A DNA stretch of 53,765 nt, taken from a virus. Position 1 is the stretch's first letter. Each line of letters starts with the position of its first letter. The stretch is taken from IMG/VR virus record IMGVR_UViG_3300032046_000032, positions 1 through 53,765 of that record, one strand, 5' to 3'. The translations under genes were made by a program, and so were the position numbers. This document shows positions 17,312-25,611 of this stretch, piece after piece. The notes beneath the pieces are model-generated. The model had not been told where the DNA came from. It saw only the letters and a list, made by a program, of their open reading frames with translations, and did no database searches.

Positions 17312-17668
17312 TCATTCATCGCTTGCCCGGCCTCTACGGCGCTCAAGTTGTTGCACCAACTTCTTTTCATGTTCGACGATGCGATGACAGTTAGCGCATA
17401 AGACATCGCACTTCGGGAGTTCTTCTTTTAGCATGTCAAAGCCTATCCGCCACCAGTCCGATATCGGTACGATCTTCTCAGTCGGGTCAGTATGATGCAT
17501 CTCAAGGACAATTGGATTCCGTTCACCACATCGGCGACATCCTCGTTCAGCTTTGTAATCAAGTAGCCACTGCCGACGCTTCTCAACCGATTTGGCGTGC
17601 GACGCCTTACGGGCACGTCGGTGCTCCACCTGATCTTCCGCATAATACACCTGGTCACTATAAGTCAT
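17312..17668 (-). CDS. HNH endonuclease
   Basis: 118 residues. A basic N-terminal helix is followed by CRRCGERNPIVLEMHHTDP, where HH is the HNH catalytic pair, then LPKCDVLCANCHRIVEHEKK with the second zinc pair and final His. It sits between the primase-helicase (TAATG overlap) and queC, and is probably a free-standing homing-type nuclease. The 145 bases after its stop carry no separate gene I can support. Confidence 0.88.
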   Translation of the reverse strand: MTYSDQVYYAEDQVEHRRARKASHAKSVEKRRQWLLDYKAERGCRRCGERNPIVLEMHHTDPTEKIVPISDWWRIGFDMLKEELPKCDVLCANCHRIVEHEKKLVQQLERRRGRASDE

Positions 17669-20067
17669 TAGAACCTCACAATGAAGACTCTATCAGGAAC
17701 CTTCGTTGGGATATCTAATCCAGCGTCAACGGCCTTTTGTAGGTCTATGCCGTACATCCAACTGTCGTTCATTACCATCGGCACCACTGAATACGGCGCT
17801 TCCTTCAGCTGTGCTCTTATAGCGTCCCTCTCAAGTGCTCCCCGGCCTTGACGTCGACGTGAACTAACCCAATAGGAATGTGCTGGTGCAAGCTGGAACC
17901 AAAACGTATTATCTTCTGCTCGCAGGACGCAATTGAAGTTACCTGAGCCCTGCGCTATTGCATTAACTATATCTTCAACCATCGAGTCTGCTAACGTAGC
18001 TGCACGTCCGGACTTAATATTGAACACTGAGCTGATGCTCTCTTCTAACGCCGTCGGTGCTGGCAACGGCGTGTCGGTCACTTGACACCAAAGCATCATA
18101 CCGAAATATGCGACGATGTGATTAGCTCTCACACGGTCGGGAAGCTTCGTTGGGTATGTCGCGAAGACCGCTGCGCGGGCTTCGGCAAGTATTGCTTGCC
18201 ACTCAGGCTCTAGCCCTAACACCTGTTGGATGTAGTAGCCACCGAAGTTAGGCGGCATCTTATCACGTAGCTCTTGAAAAGCGTTGTACGCACTCGAGTC
18301 TTCTGCAATGGCATTTGGATGCAGCTGTGCGACAACTAGCCGCTCACGTGCCGCGGGGTCGGCGATAAGGTCTTCCCCATCGACACTAAAAGGTGCAGAC
18401 AGCGGGTAATCAACTGTCGTCTGATCGCCTCTACCGCGGGCATCATGCCCTGTGTCGTACGCTAGTAGGATCGTCCTAAGCAACCGCTCCACTAGCTCAT
18501 AGCGAAATTCGCTGAACGCGATAGGCACGGCGTTGGATGAACCTAACAAAGCAAGCGTGACAAACCTTGTTGTCCCGGCGTCGTACGTCTTCGGATCCAC
18601 CTGGCCTAGGAGTGGCAGGAATACCCGCTGGATTAGCGTCGTCTTGCCTGAACCTTTTGTCCCTGCGACGTTTAGTATAGGGAACCGGTAGTGGTGTTCC
18701 TCTAACCATGGCTTTAAGGTACTCGCAGCGTACCATCCAATCATCGGCCATATTGTAGTCTCCTCGTTTAACTTTGGTACAAGTTCTTTGATGAGCTTGA
18801 GCTCCGTCTTGCTTAGCTCTGGAACCAAAGCTAAGTCGGGATGTTCCTTCTGTACAGGAAGCCAGCAAACCGGACCGTCATGCCCTTGCCAAATCTCCTT
18901 CGCGCTGACAACTTGCTTGTTACCGAGGAACAGCCACGTGTCATGTATCTTGTGTAAACCAAGCACCGATGTAGCGCCGACTTTAGGGAGCCCCGCCCCC
19001 CTAAGTATATCAAGAAGGTACGGGAGGAGAGCTCGTATGTCATCGTCATGGCCCAACCACTGCCATGCGGCAACAGGCGCTTCTCTATCAAACCTACGGA
19101 CGGACGTAAATGCGGAGCGAGAAAACGTAATACCTGGCCAAGTGTACCCGGCAGCATGTACATCTCCAACAATCGCATCTTCGGCTCCAAACTTAGATCC
19201 GTCCAGTAAGACGGTCGGCGCAATTGTAAAGGTGCTGAGGCGCTTAGTCCCTCGTTTTGTGTTGACGATGTATCCATCTTCGGACTCCTCGATCTCACTA
19301 GCCGAAGCAACAGCTAACGTACTTGGGGCTTTCGCCCTAACTTGTCCTATTGTCTGCTGCAGATATACGCTGTTCTCACTTGACTTATCACCGCAAGGTT
19401 GCCCAGCAAAAATAACTCGAATGAGGTCGTCACTGGAGCCACACCGTACAAGCTGTCCAACGACCGCCCAGTCACGCTCACTACGAGACCTGTAACCTCG
19501 ACTATCTCCGGTTCGAATCTTATGCCGTGTCTTATTGTCCAGTCCTGCAACAACCTCAATATCGGCAGAGCTGTAGCGTCTCTCGGGCTGATAGAGCTCC
19601 AAACGAACGCGAACATGCGGTTCCTCCTTCTTGTTCAGAGTGCCTGAGACTCTAAGCACTCTGTTTGCGTTCCAACAGGCCTTGTCTGCAGTCGCTACAT
19701 CCTCTATCATAATCTTGTTCAGGGTCTCTAAAGGCTCAACACCGAGTACCGGAGTATCTAGAAACCAGTATACATGCCAACCGTGACCCGAGAATACTGT
19801 AGCAGAAGGCGGAAGCGTGCACAAAGGCTTTTGTGCGTCATCAACGTCTACCCACAAAGTTGCTGACCCAAGGACATCTGTCTTCTCCGTACCAGCAGTC
19901 GATCGCATCGCAGGGCCGAAGTAAACATCCTTATCGCCTGGTATCTCAAGAGTGATAAGCTCTTCAGGTGTGTAGTACTTAGTAAAAGCAGGCAACGGCT
20001 TATCTATTGCAATAGCCATTAGCCCACCGAACGCGAGCTGTTTTAGGAACTCAAGAGATGCATCCAT
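17668..20067 (-). CDS. Primase-helicase (AEP-type primase plus P-loop ATPase)
   Basis: 799 residues. An archaeo-eukaryotic primase-like N-terminal domain carries ATLWVDVDDAQ (metal-binding acids, about residue 72) and FSGHGWHVYWFLDTP (about 92-106, the sGxGxHxYW signature). The C-terminal helicase has Walker A NVAGTKGSGKTTL near residue 467 and AFSEFRYELVERL downstream. It would prime and unwind at the phage fork beside the fused polymerase. ATG 20067 has no clear ribosome binding site; the leader instead carries one arm of a 22-bp inverted repeat. Confidence 0.85.
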   Translation of the reverse strand: MDASLEFLKQLAFGGLMAIAIDKPLPAFTKYYTPEELITLEIPGDKDVYFGPAMRSTAGTEKTDVLGSATLWVDVDDAQKPLCTLPPSATVFSGHGWHVYWFLDTPVLGVEPLETLNKIMIEDVATADKACWNANRVLRVSGTLNKKEEPHVRVRLELYQPERRYSSADIEVVAGLDNKTRHKIRTGDSRGYRSRSERDWAVVGQLVRCGSSDDLIRVIFAGQPCGDKSSENSVYLQQTIGQVRAKAPSTLAVASASEIEESEDGYIVNTKRGTKRLSTFTIAPTVLLDGSKFGAEDAIVGDVHAAGYTWPGITFSRSAFTSVRRFDREAPVAAWQWLGHDDDIRALLPYLLDILRGAGLPKVGATSVLGLHKIHDTWLFLGNKQVVSAKEIWQGHDGPVCWLPVQKEHPDLALVPELSKTELKLIKELVPKLNEETTIWPMIGWYAASTLKPWLEEHHYRFPILNVAGTKGSGKTTLIQRVFLPLLGQVDPKTYDAGTTRFVTLALLGSSNAVPIAFSEFRYELVERLLRTILLAYDTGHDARGRGDQTTVDYPLSAPFSVDGEDLIADPAARERLVVAQLHPNAIAEDSSAYNAFQELRDKMPPNFGGYYIQQVLGLEPEWQAILAEARAAVFATYPTKLPDRVRANHIVAYFGMMLWCQVTDTPLPAPTALEESISSVFNIKSGRAATLADSMVEDIVNAIAQGSGNFNCVLRAEDNTFWFQLAPAHSYWVSSRRRQGRGALERDAIRAQLKEAPYSVVPMVMNDSWMYGIDLQKAVDAGLDIPTKVPDRVFIVRF

Positions 20068-20089
20068 GGATTTAATTGAGCGGAGCAGC
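20068..20089 (+). repeat. Left arm of 22-bp inverted repeat around the DUF669 gene
   Basis: This matches the reverse complement of 20534-20555 with one mismatch in 22 bp (the adjacent bases 20067/20556 also match). It lies immediately upstream of the primase-helicase ATG and replaces the expected ribosome binding site. Confidence 0.9.
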
Positions 20090-20091
20090 AG

Positions 20092-20112
20092 TTCGCTAGC
20101 TCTGCTAGCGAA
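20092..20112 (-). promoter_or_regulatory. Hairpin across the DUF669 stop codon
   Basis: A perfect 9-bp stem TTCGCTAGC / GCTAGCGAA with a 3-base loop. The TAG stop of the DUF669-like gene is in the stem. There is no T-run, so it is more likely an RNA-processing or translation element than a terminator. Confidence 0.7.
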
Positions 20113-20497
20113 TTAGGGTGATCTTCTTGATGCGGTTGCGTGGTGGGTAGGGCTCGCCAGTCTCCGGGTCGACCCCGCTGCCGGGTTGAATGTCGACGGT
20201 GATCTTGGCGGTCTTGCCGACGAGCTGCTCGGGCCTAACCTCACCCTTGAACTTCTTGTCGAAGCCCAACGCAATCAGGGTTGCTTTGACGCGGAACTCA
20301 GCCTTCGCGGTGAAGGTCAAGGTGTCAAATACGATGCGGCCGTCGAGAGGGCCGCCGTCGACCTTCCATTGAAGGTCGATCTTTTCATTGCCAGCCTTGG
20401 ACTCGCCTGTTTCCGCCTTAACGATGGAAGCTGTATAGGTACCAACAGGTAGAGGCTCAAGGCCCTGAACTTTACTGAAGTCAATCGCAGGTGCCAT
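20105..20497 (-). CDS. DUF669-like protein, probable ssDNA-binding factor
   Basis: 130 residues. GLEPLPVGTYTASIVKAETG, NEKIDLQWKVDGGPLDGRIV and the Lys-rich NRIKKITLIR end follow the DUF669 pattern found beside RecA-like ATPases in phages, where an OB-like ssDNA-binding role is supposed. The ribosome binding site is AAGGAGACTGACAC. The gene is bracketed by an inverted repeat (20068-20089, 20534-20555). Confidence 0.75.
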   Translation of the reverse strand: MAPAIDFSKVQGLEPLPVGTYTASIVKAETGESKAGNEKIDLQWKVDGGPLDGRIVFDTLTFTAKAEFRVKATLIALGFDKKFKGEVRPEQLVGKTAKITVDIQPGSGVDPETGEPYPPRNRIKKITLIR

Positions 20498-20530
20498 GTG
20501 TCAGTCTCCTTGTGTCTTGTGTCTGGGTGA

Positions 20531-21328
20531 TTAGCTGCTCCGCTCAATCAAATCCAGGATACTCGACATTGTGGGGTTGATTATGTGGCCAACGCCACAC
20601 ATATACTGGTCCTTAGCATAAGATGATTTCGTTGGTAGTACCTGCCCGACGTTGAAGACGTCTTCGCCGAAGACGGCAGTGTCGGTAGCCTTGATATCAC
20701 CATCTACGCGGGCCTGTACGGTGAGACGCATTACGAGTAACGCGTAACCGCATAACTCCAGACCCGATTGACCCCAGATAAGAGGCTCGTAGTGGAAGAT
20801 TTGCTTCTCGTCCTGTTTCCAGGACTCATGACAGTTAAAGATGACGTTGAGACTGTGGGGCGGCTGCGTGAGATCAAGCATCTTCCTTGACCAATGCATC
20901 ATAGTGCCTAGTAACTTACCGAAGCCTTGTCGACCCAGATCGCCCACTAGCGTCCCGGGCTCCGAGTTGAGTGAGCCGTTGATAATGGACGCGATGAACC
21001 GTTGTACTTCGGTCGTACTGTCAATAAAGACAGTCTTGTATGGAGGACTGAGCCGCATCTCTTTAGCATAGCGGTCTTTAGGTTCCTGCCCGTCCATCAG
21101 CCAACGGTAAGGCTCGTTAAAGTCTTCCATAACCTCTAAGGTTATGATGTCCGGCTTGACAGCGCGTTTGCGTAGGGCCTGTGGATTGCCGTATGCGTTC
21201 AAGTCAAGCACTCGGCCGAAACGTGCATCATCGCACGCGGTGGCCAGAAGTGTAGTCTTGCCGCAACCAGGCTGACCGTAGATAAGGATCTTCAGACCCT
21301 CGTCTTCCTCACTGAAACGTTTAGCCAT
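20531..21328 (-). CDS. RecA-like phage ATPase (AAA_24/Sak4-like)
   Basis: 265 residues. Walker A is ILIYGQPGCGKTTLLATACD (residues about 14-33) and Walker B-like strand is YKTVFIDSTTEVQRF. This organisation matches the short RecA-like ATPases (AAA_24, some called Sak4) that work with a DUF669 partner and a Cas4-like nuclease in phage recombination; all three are adjacent here. The C-terminal codons form one arm of the inverted repeat. Confidence 0.82.
   Translation of the reverse strand: MAKRFSEEDEGLKILIYGQPGCGKTTLLATACDDARFGRVLDLNAYGNPQALRKRAVKPDIITLEVMEDFNEPYRWLMDGQEPKDRYAKEMRLSPPYKTVFIDSTTEVQRFIASIINGSLNSEPGTLVGDLGRQGFGKLLGTMMHWSRKMLDLTQPPHSLNVIFNCHESWKQDEKQIFHYEPLIWGQSGLELCGYALLVMRLTVQARVDGDIKATDTAVFGEDVFNVGQVLPTKSSYAKDQYMCGVGHIINPTMSSILDLIERSS
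20534..20555 (-). repeat. Right arm of 22-bp inverted repeat around the DUF669 gene
   Basis: It encodes the last residues of the RecA-like ATPase (DLIERSS). Together with 20068-20089 it brackets the whole DUF669-like gene. Confidence 0.9.
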
Positions 21329-21339
21329 TATGACCTCCG

Positions 21340-22431
21340 TTAAGTTCGTTCATCTGTGTTACTCCCGTTACTACGAATTGAATGCGTTGATACCCGCTGC
21401 TGATATTCAGCATTGAGTAGCACTTCGTAATCGCTGCCGGCGTTCATTGCCAGACAGGGACTACGAAAATGGCACATTGTACAGTTTAACCACCCTGGTG
21501 CAGGGTACCTTTTCACCGTTGTCGGCCTTACCATCTCACACCCTGTGTAGTATATGTTCTTCATCAGCTCTCGAACTTCGTATAGACTACGGTAGACCGG
21601 GAACCTTAGGAAGAACGCTTGCTCCTTCTCCTTTAAGACTTCTAGGAAGGGCCCGTAGAAACCTTGAATCGTATCAGCCGACCAATCAGGGTACAGCTGA
21701 TGGATACACCACACATAGAAGAACGAGGTACAGTCAGCTCTCGTTGACTGTGATAACATCCCGTTTTGCAACAAGTCAGGGCTTGCAGGAACCTTCTTAC
21801 GTATGATATTGTAAAGCACGCCTTTGATAGGCACCTTTAGCATCTTAGAAGCTGCGTGTACGTAAACACCGCACTGTTCATCGTTAGCTAAGGAGTTCAC
21901 AAGTTCCTGTATAGAGCGAGTGGTCTTGCACTCCCAGATCCAGTACTCGCCTGTTGGAATGTGCTTGACAACGCCGTCAAACCTGCCACCGAGGCGCATC
22001 TTCTGGGATGCTCGTCCACTCGGCGTCAGCATCGGAATATCGAACTCTGTTTCCAAACTAATGAACTCCAGGTTCTCGTCACTATACATCTTGTGGTCGT
22101 GTTCGACCCAAAGTTTATAATGGCCCAACAGACCTCGCATCATTTCAATCTGCTCCGCGAAGGTAATCTCCTCCTGCGGCCACAGAGCTCCGATTTTGTC
22201 GATTTCAGTCTTCTCGTCAGCAAGAAACTTATCGAGTGACTTGTCTAGCGGAATGTGCTGGGGTCCGTAATACATCTCTAAGCAGTGATGAATCGCTCTT
22301 CCAGTGAAAAACGGTATGTAAGGCACAGTCGGCTCTAGGTTACGCCCCATCGCTGACGACCAATGCCAGCGCCTTCTACAAGTGCGGAATGTTCTTACGT
22401 CGCTAATGTGAATTGAAGTGCTAGTACTCAT
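21340..22431 (-). CDS. PD-(D/E)XK nuclease, Cas4/RecB-like, with Fe-S cysteines
   Basis: 363 residues. VRTFRTCRRRWHW gives the first cluster Cys, and NCTMCHFRSPC at about residue 330 the other three. The catalytic core is LGGRFDGVVKH (Asp) then YWIWECKTTRSIQE (Glu-x-Lys). It would act as a 5' exonuclease with the RecA-like ATPase in recombination or replication. The ribosome binding site is GGAGG eight bases before ATG 22431. It has its own promoter and leader hairpin. Confidence 0.87.
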   Translation of the reverse strand: MSTSTSIHISDVRTFRTCRRRWHWSSAMGRNLEPTVPYIPFFTGRAIHHCLEMYYGPQHIPLDKSLDKFLADEKTEIDKIGALWPQEEITFAEQIEMMRGLLGHYKLWVEHDHKMYSDENLEFISLETEFDIPMLTPSGRASQKMRLGGRFDGVVKHIPTGEYWIWECKTTRSIQELVNSLANDEQCGVYVHAASKMLKVPIKGVLYNIIRKKVPASPDLLQNGMLSQSTRADCTSFFYVWCIHQLYPDWSADTIQGFYGPFLEVLKEKEQAFFLRFPVYRSLYEVRELMKNIYYTGCEMVRPTTVKRYPAPGWLNCTMCHFRSPCLAMNAGSDYEVLLNAEYQQRVSTHSIRSNGSNTDERT

Positions 22432-22458
22432 GTTTGCCGCCTCCAGGTCGGCTAATGA

Positions 22459-22496
22459 AGGTAGGGAGAAGTGCCTGGAGCACTTCCGCCCTACCT
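22459..22496 (-). promoter_or_regulatory. Leader hairpin upstream of Cas4-like gene
   Basis: A long imperfect stem (AGGTAGGG / CCCTACCT outside, GAAGTGC / GCACTTC inside) lies between promoter 22513-22541 and the gene's GGAGG. Confidence 0.8.
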
Positions 22497-22512
22497 ATAT
22501 CTGAAGTATCTT

Positions 22513-22541
22513 ATTATAAAGGCAAGTCTAAAAAAGCACAA
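22513..22541 (-). promoter_or_regulatory. Promoter for Cas4-like nuclease operon
   Basis: Minus strand: -35 TTGTGC (22541-22536), 17-bp spacer, -10 TATAAT (22518-22513). A TGACCC-type block precedes the -35, overlapping the helicase stop codon. Confidence 0.8.
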
Positions 22542-22545
22542 GGGG

Positions 22546-23868
22546 TCAGCTAGGGACTCTGTCAGCCTGCTCGAGATCCTTGAGAAAGTAGAACACGAGT
22601 TCGGCTTCCGACCACTTTTTGTCAAGTGCGTCGAGGACAAGCCGGTCCGCACGACACGACCATAACAGGTAAATGTTCTTCGATTCCTTAATGTCGATAC
22701 GGTGAATGCGGTCGATCGCTTGCGTCATTTTGATCGTGCTCCAGTGACTATCTAGGAAGACAGCATGCTTAGCCCATTGAAGGTTCAGGCCTTCGCCCAT
22801 CGCATCGATGGTGCCTACCAGCAGCCCTGTGCTGCCTACTGGTCGGCGTTCGCCGCCCATGATAAGGCCGCACTTGAGCTTGTCGGCTAAGTGGAGTGCC
22901 AAGGCTCTGAAGCGGGTGAAGATAACCGTAGGCTCACCTTCATGATCTTCTAGGAAGTCATCTAACCATAGCATCTTGCCTGACGGGCCGGTAAGGCCTA
23001 ACAACGGTGGCCACGCGGCTATTTGCTGCAGCCGTGTAATTAGCGCGAGCACGTTTGGTATAAGTAAGTGCTTGTCTTCGACGGTCACTTCAATATCCTT
23101 CTGCTTCTTAACCGACGCGTAGGCTGCTTGTTGCCTTTCATCCATCGCCACGTGCTCCTCGACAACAATCTTTTCAGGAAGCTCGGGCATTACCTCTTCC
23201 TTTGTTCGCCTAATCATGTAAGGCTTGAGCATCTTGCCGAAAGCAACAGGGTTCTTAGGGCCATCCACCTTGTACTTATCGAAGTATCCTGACGTGATGT
23301 TCAAGTGCCGCGTTACCCAACCCCAGTATGCGGGAAACACTTCAGAGTCAAGGAAGTTAAGCATCGACCACAAGTCTGCGGGGTTCTTCTCCATAGGCGT
23401 ACCTGTCAAGGCAACCTTACGAGCGGCTGTAACCTGCTTGATTGCCACTGTCGTCTTTGCTTTACGGTTTTTGATTCGGTGTGCTTCATCGATGATCATA
23501 CAGTCCCAGACCAAGTCACAGATACCCCTTAGGGTATCTGCATGCAAGAAATCATAGTAAGACATTATCACGTAACCGTCCACGCTGAGAAAGTCATACG
23601 GAATCCTCCTAGGCACGACAATAGGCCAACCCGGGTCCTGGTCGTAGATGGCGTCAATCCATTGCTGTGTTAGGCTTGGCGGGCACGTCACCAAGGTTCT
23701 CCAAGGGAACATCACGTCGCCGTCAGCGTACTTCTCCCTGGCAGCTTTTGCAATCTCGATCGAGGTGACGGTCTTGCCTAGACCGCATTCGTCTGCGATC
23801 AAGCAGTAGGGTAGCCCTTCAAGCGCCCAATCAACTGCTGCTTGCTGAAATGGATAGGGTACTTTCAT
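22546..23868 (-). CDS. SNF2-type DEAH helicase
   Basis: 440 residues from ATG 23868, which shares a base with the previous stop (TAATG) and has GGAG six bases upstream. Motif I is DECGLGKT (residues about 26-33), II IIDEAHRIKN, III ALTGTPMEKN, IV/V VIFTRFRALAL and VI MTQAIDRIHRID. This is a compact SNF2/SSL2-like ATPase of the kind many phages carry next to their recombination genes; it probably translocates on or remodels DNA forks. Confidence 0.92.
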   Translation of the reverse strand: MKVPYPFQQAAVDWALEGLPYCLIADECGLGKTVTSIEIAKAAREKYADGDVMFPWRTLVTCPPSLTQQWIDAIYDQDPGWPIVVPRRIPYDFLSVDGYVIMSYYDFLHADTLRGICDLVWDCMIIDEAHRIKNRKAKTTVAIKQVTAARKVALTGTPMEKNPADLWSMLNFLDSEVFPAYWGWVTRHLNITSGYFDKYKVDGPKNPVAFGKMLKPYMIRRTKEEVMPELPEKIVVEEHVAMDERQQAAYASVKKQKDIEVTVEDKHLLIPNVLALITRLQQIAAWPPLLGLTGPSGKMLWLDDFLEDHEGEPTVIFTRFRALALHLADKLKCGLIMGGERRPVGSTGLLVGTIDAMGEGLNLQWAKHAVFLDSHWSTIKMTQAIDRIHRIDIKESKNIYLLWSCRADRLVLDALDKKWSEAELVFYFLKDLEQADRVPS

Positions 23869-24032
23869 TAACCGCTCCGACGGTGAACTACAACAAATGG
23901 CCAAGTTTTCCACACTGACACATGCCATAACAAGAGTCGAAACTCAAAGAGCATGTCAGCCAGGAGCCATCTCTTAATTTCCTTAGCTTGGTCACTATTC
24001 ATCAATAGACGAATTTGATCTGCGTCATTCAT
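23868..24032 (-). CDS. Small hypothetical protein
   Basis: 54 residues from ATG 24032 with GGAGGCGAA upstream. A charged N-terminal half (MNDADQIRLLMNSDQAKEIK) precedes an amphipathic to hydrophobic segment (LLADMLFEFRLLLWHVSVW). It overlaps the stop of the 51-residue gene (ATGA) and the helicase start (TAATG). It is probably translated for coupling or as a small partner; function unknown. Confidence 0.65.
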   Translation of the reverse strand: MNDADQIRLLMNSDQAKEIKRWLLADMLFEFRLLLWHVSVWKTWPFVVVHRRSG

Positions 24033-24184
24033 TTCGCCTCCTTCACTGTCTTGATAATCGCCGCTACGAGTTTGTCTAGTTCGGTTAGCGGGAACAGCAC
24101 CTGGCAACCGCCGTTAGGGCGACGTACAAACCAGGGCTTGAACAGTGCAGCGATCTGAGAGGACACTGTCTTCTTCTTCTTCAT
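24029..24184 (-). CDS. Small basic hypothetical protein (51 residues)
   Basis: ATG 24184 overlaps the exonuclease stop (ATGA) and the TGA end overlaps the next ATG. The sequence starts MKKKKTVSSQIAALFKPW and contains RRPNGGCQVLFPLTELDKL. Overlap at both ends and the strong codon continuity make it a real gene. Function unknown. Confidence 0.65.
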   Translation of the reverse strand: MKKKKTVSSQIAALFKPWFVRRPNGGCQVLFPLTELDKLVAAIIKTVKEAK

Positions 24185-24855
24185 TTCGTGATCCTTGCGT
24201 ACGTGATCTTCGAGACAGCGTCGTCGAACCTGTCAGTCCATGCGCAATACCCGTATATGATGTCGATGGCTGCTTCCCAGGTAGTCTTCTGGTCCGCAAT
24301 GTAGCGTAGAAGGGCTAATGTGGCGTGGGCGTCTGTCAGCGCGTTGTGCGCGACACCGTCAAATATCAGATTGCATTGCATCAGGGCTTCTCCAAGTTTG
24401 TGCCACTTGAAGGTGCCATACGCTGGACTTATGTCCCCCCTGAATGCCGCGTAGCATAACATAACGTCGAAGATGTTGTCCTTCGGGGGTATGAAGGCGA
24501 TATTCTTCAGACGTAGAGAATGCGACAGCGCCTTGATGTCATAAGACAAGTTGTAGCCAATTAGCTTCTGAGAGGTCCGTAGACTACCTACCTGCGTCCA
24601 GTAGGTGTCGATGGACTTAGCTTCGCTGACCATTTCGTTGGTAATACCGTGGACAGCTGTAGCGCCCCGTTCGATAAGTGCTACAGGCTTTACAAGCGTG
24701 CAGAAGTTGTACCCCGTAGCATCAATGCACGCAAACTGACACACTTCAGGATTAGTCAGTCCCGTCGTCTCACAGTCGAGAACGACGAATGACCCTAACA
24801 GGGTTATTCGTGCTTCCAAGACAGCTTGGTCGTGGGCATATGCTTTGTCTAGCAT
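24181..24855 (-). CDS. DnaQ-like 3'-5' exonuclease
   Basis: 224 residues. ExoI FVVLDCETTG (Asp27, Glu29), ExoII IGYNLSYDIKAL and ExoIII HNALTDAHATLALL (HxAxxD) are intact, the DEDDh pattern. It could proofread, repair or process phage or host DNA or RNA. The ribosome binding site is AAAGGAGTGCC. Confidence 0.9.
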   Translation of the reverse strand: MLDKAYAHDQAVLEARITLLGSFVVLDCETTGLTNPEVCQFACIDATGYNFCTLVKPVALIERGATAVHGITNEMVSEAKSIDTYWTQVGSLRTSQKLIGYNLSYDIKALSHSLRLKNIAFIPPKDNIFDVMLCYAAFRGDISPAYGTFKWHKLGEALMQCNLIFDGVAHNALTDAHATLALLRYIADQKTTWEAAIDIIYGYCAWTDRFDDAVSKITYARITK

Positions 24856-24874
24856 GGCACTCCTTTCATCTAGG

Positions 24875-24947
24875 TAGCGGGGGGTGGACTCGAACCACCG
24901 ACCTCCTGGTTATGAGCCAGGCGAGCTGACCGCTGCTCTACCCCGCA
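24875..24947 (-). tRNA. tRNA with CAU anticodon (Met or modified Ile)
   Basis: Minus strand cloverleaf: acceptor GCGGGG/CCCCGC with a U1-U72 terminal mismatch, D-stem GAGC/GCTC, anticodon stem CCTGG/CCAGG with loop CTCATAA (CAU at 24914-24912), T-arm GGTGG-TTCGAGT-CCACC. A73 is followed by CCT, not CCA, so CCA must be added. The anticodon stem lacks the three G-C pairs of an initiator and the T-loop is elongator-type. An Ile-CAU identity is possible. Confidence 0.9.
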
Positions 24948-25138
24948 TCGTTTTCTTTCTGAATACGTTCAACCTGCTTTGGATCCAGGTCGAGATGTGG
25001 TAGCTGACACTTGCCTTTCTGCCGAATTTTCGTGTCTGTTCTCTGGGCAGCCTGGAGTAGTTCGTGAAAGGTGTCTGCCGTCACGACTAACCAATGTTTC
25101 GTACCGCTTTGCTTTGGGGTGACATGAATTGGAGCCAT
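24938..25138 (-). CDS. Small hypothetical protein overlapping the tRNA
   Basis: 66 residues (MAPIHVTPKQSGTKHWLVVT start, DLDPKQVERIQKENDAG end). The TAG stop lies within the first ten bases of the tRNA. It begins 2 bases after the RuvC-like gene. Function unknown. Confidence 0.6.
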   Translation of the reverse strand: MAPIHVTPKQSGTKHWLVVTADTFHELLQAAQRTDTKIRQKGKCQLPHLDLDPKQVERIQKENDAG

Positions 25139-25140
25139 CG

Positions 25141-25593
25141 CTATCGTTTACTAGTGGTGAGACAATAATAGCGCGCATGACGGTAAGCGTCCTGCGCATG
25201 AATAAGGGTCGATAGCATGGCAGAGTGTTGCTGCAAAATTTCAACACGACCAATGACCGAGGGATCTTGAAGTACGAGCAGCGGCTCCGGGGTGCACAAA
25301 CTGGCGAAGGCTTCCACGATTCCGATTATACGTACCGACGGAAACACCGAGCCAACTTGCTCCATTGCACGTCCAGGGCGAAGGTGGAAGGATTCGATTA
25401 CTACGACCTCAGGCAGTTGCGGCTTACCTTGATTGGTAAACGTGCCGTGGAGCAGGGCCGGGAAGAACGATAGTCTGTCCTCCCAAGGTATCTGCCACAC
25501 GCCTACTACCTGAAAGTCGTTACTCCTGTCGTCTGCTACGATAAGGCAGACGCCTGTGGTGGTGCCTGGATCTACGCCAACGATAGACGCCAT
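25141..25593 (-). CDS. RuvC-like Holliday junction resolvase
   Basis: 150 residues, RNase H fold: VGVDPGTTTGVCLI (Asp8), EVVVIESFHLR (Glu), and HAQDAYRHARYY near the C-terminus with the last Asp. It would resolve branched replication or recombination DNA before packaging. The start is set by AGGAGGGCAT. Its leader contains three hairpins. Confidence 0.85.
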   Translation of the reverse strand: MASIVGVDPGTTTGVCLIVADDRSNDFQVVGVWQIPWEDRLSFFPALLHGTFTNQGKPQLPEVVVIESFHLRPGRAMEQVGSVFPSVRIIGIVEAFASLCTPEPLLVLQDPSVIGRVEILQQHSAMLSTLIHAQDAYRHARYYCLTTSKR

Positions 25594-25611
25594 ATGCCCT
25601 CCTAAGGGGAG

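Noticed and set aside
16432-17406. N-terminal extension of QueC by 80 residues
   Set aside because: The extension overlaps the HNH gene, lacks family similarity and has no ribosome binding site, while ATG 17166 has AAGGAG and begins the PP-loop domain.
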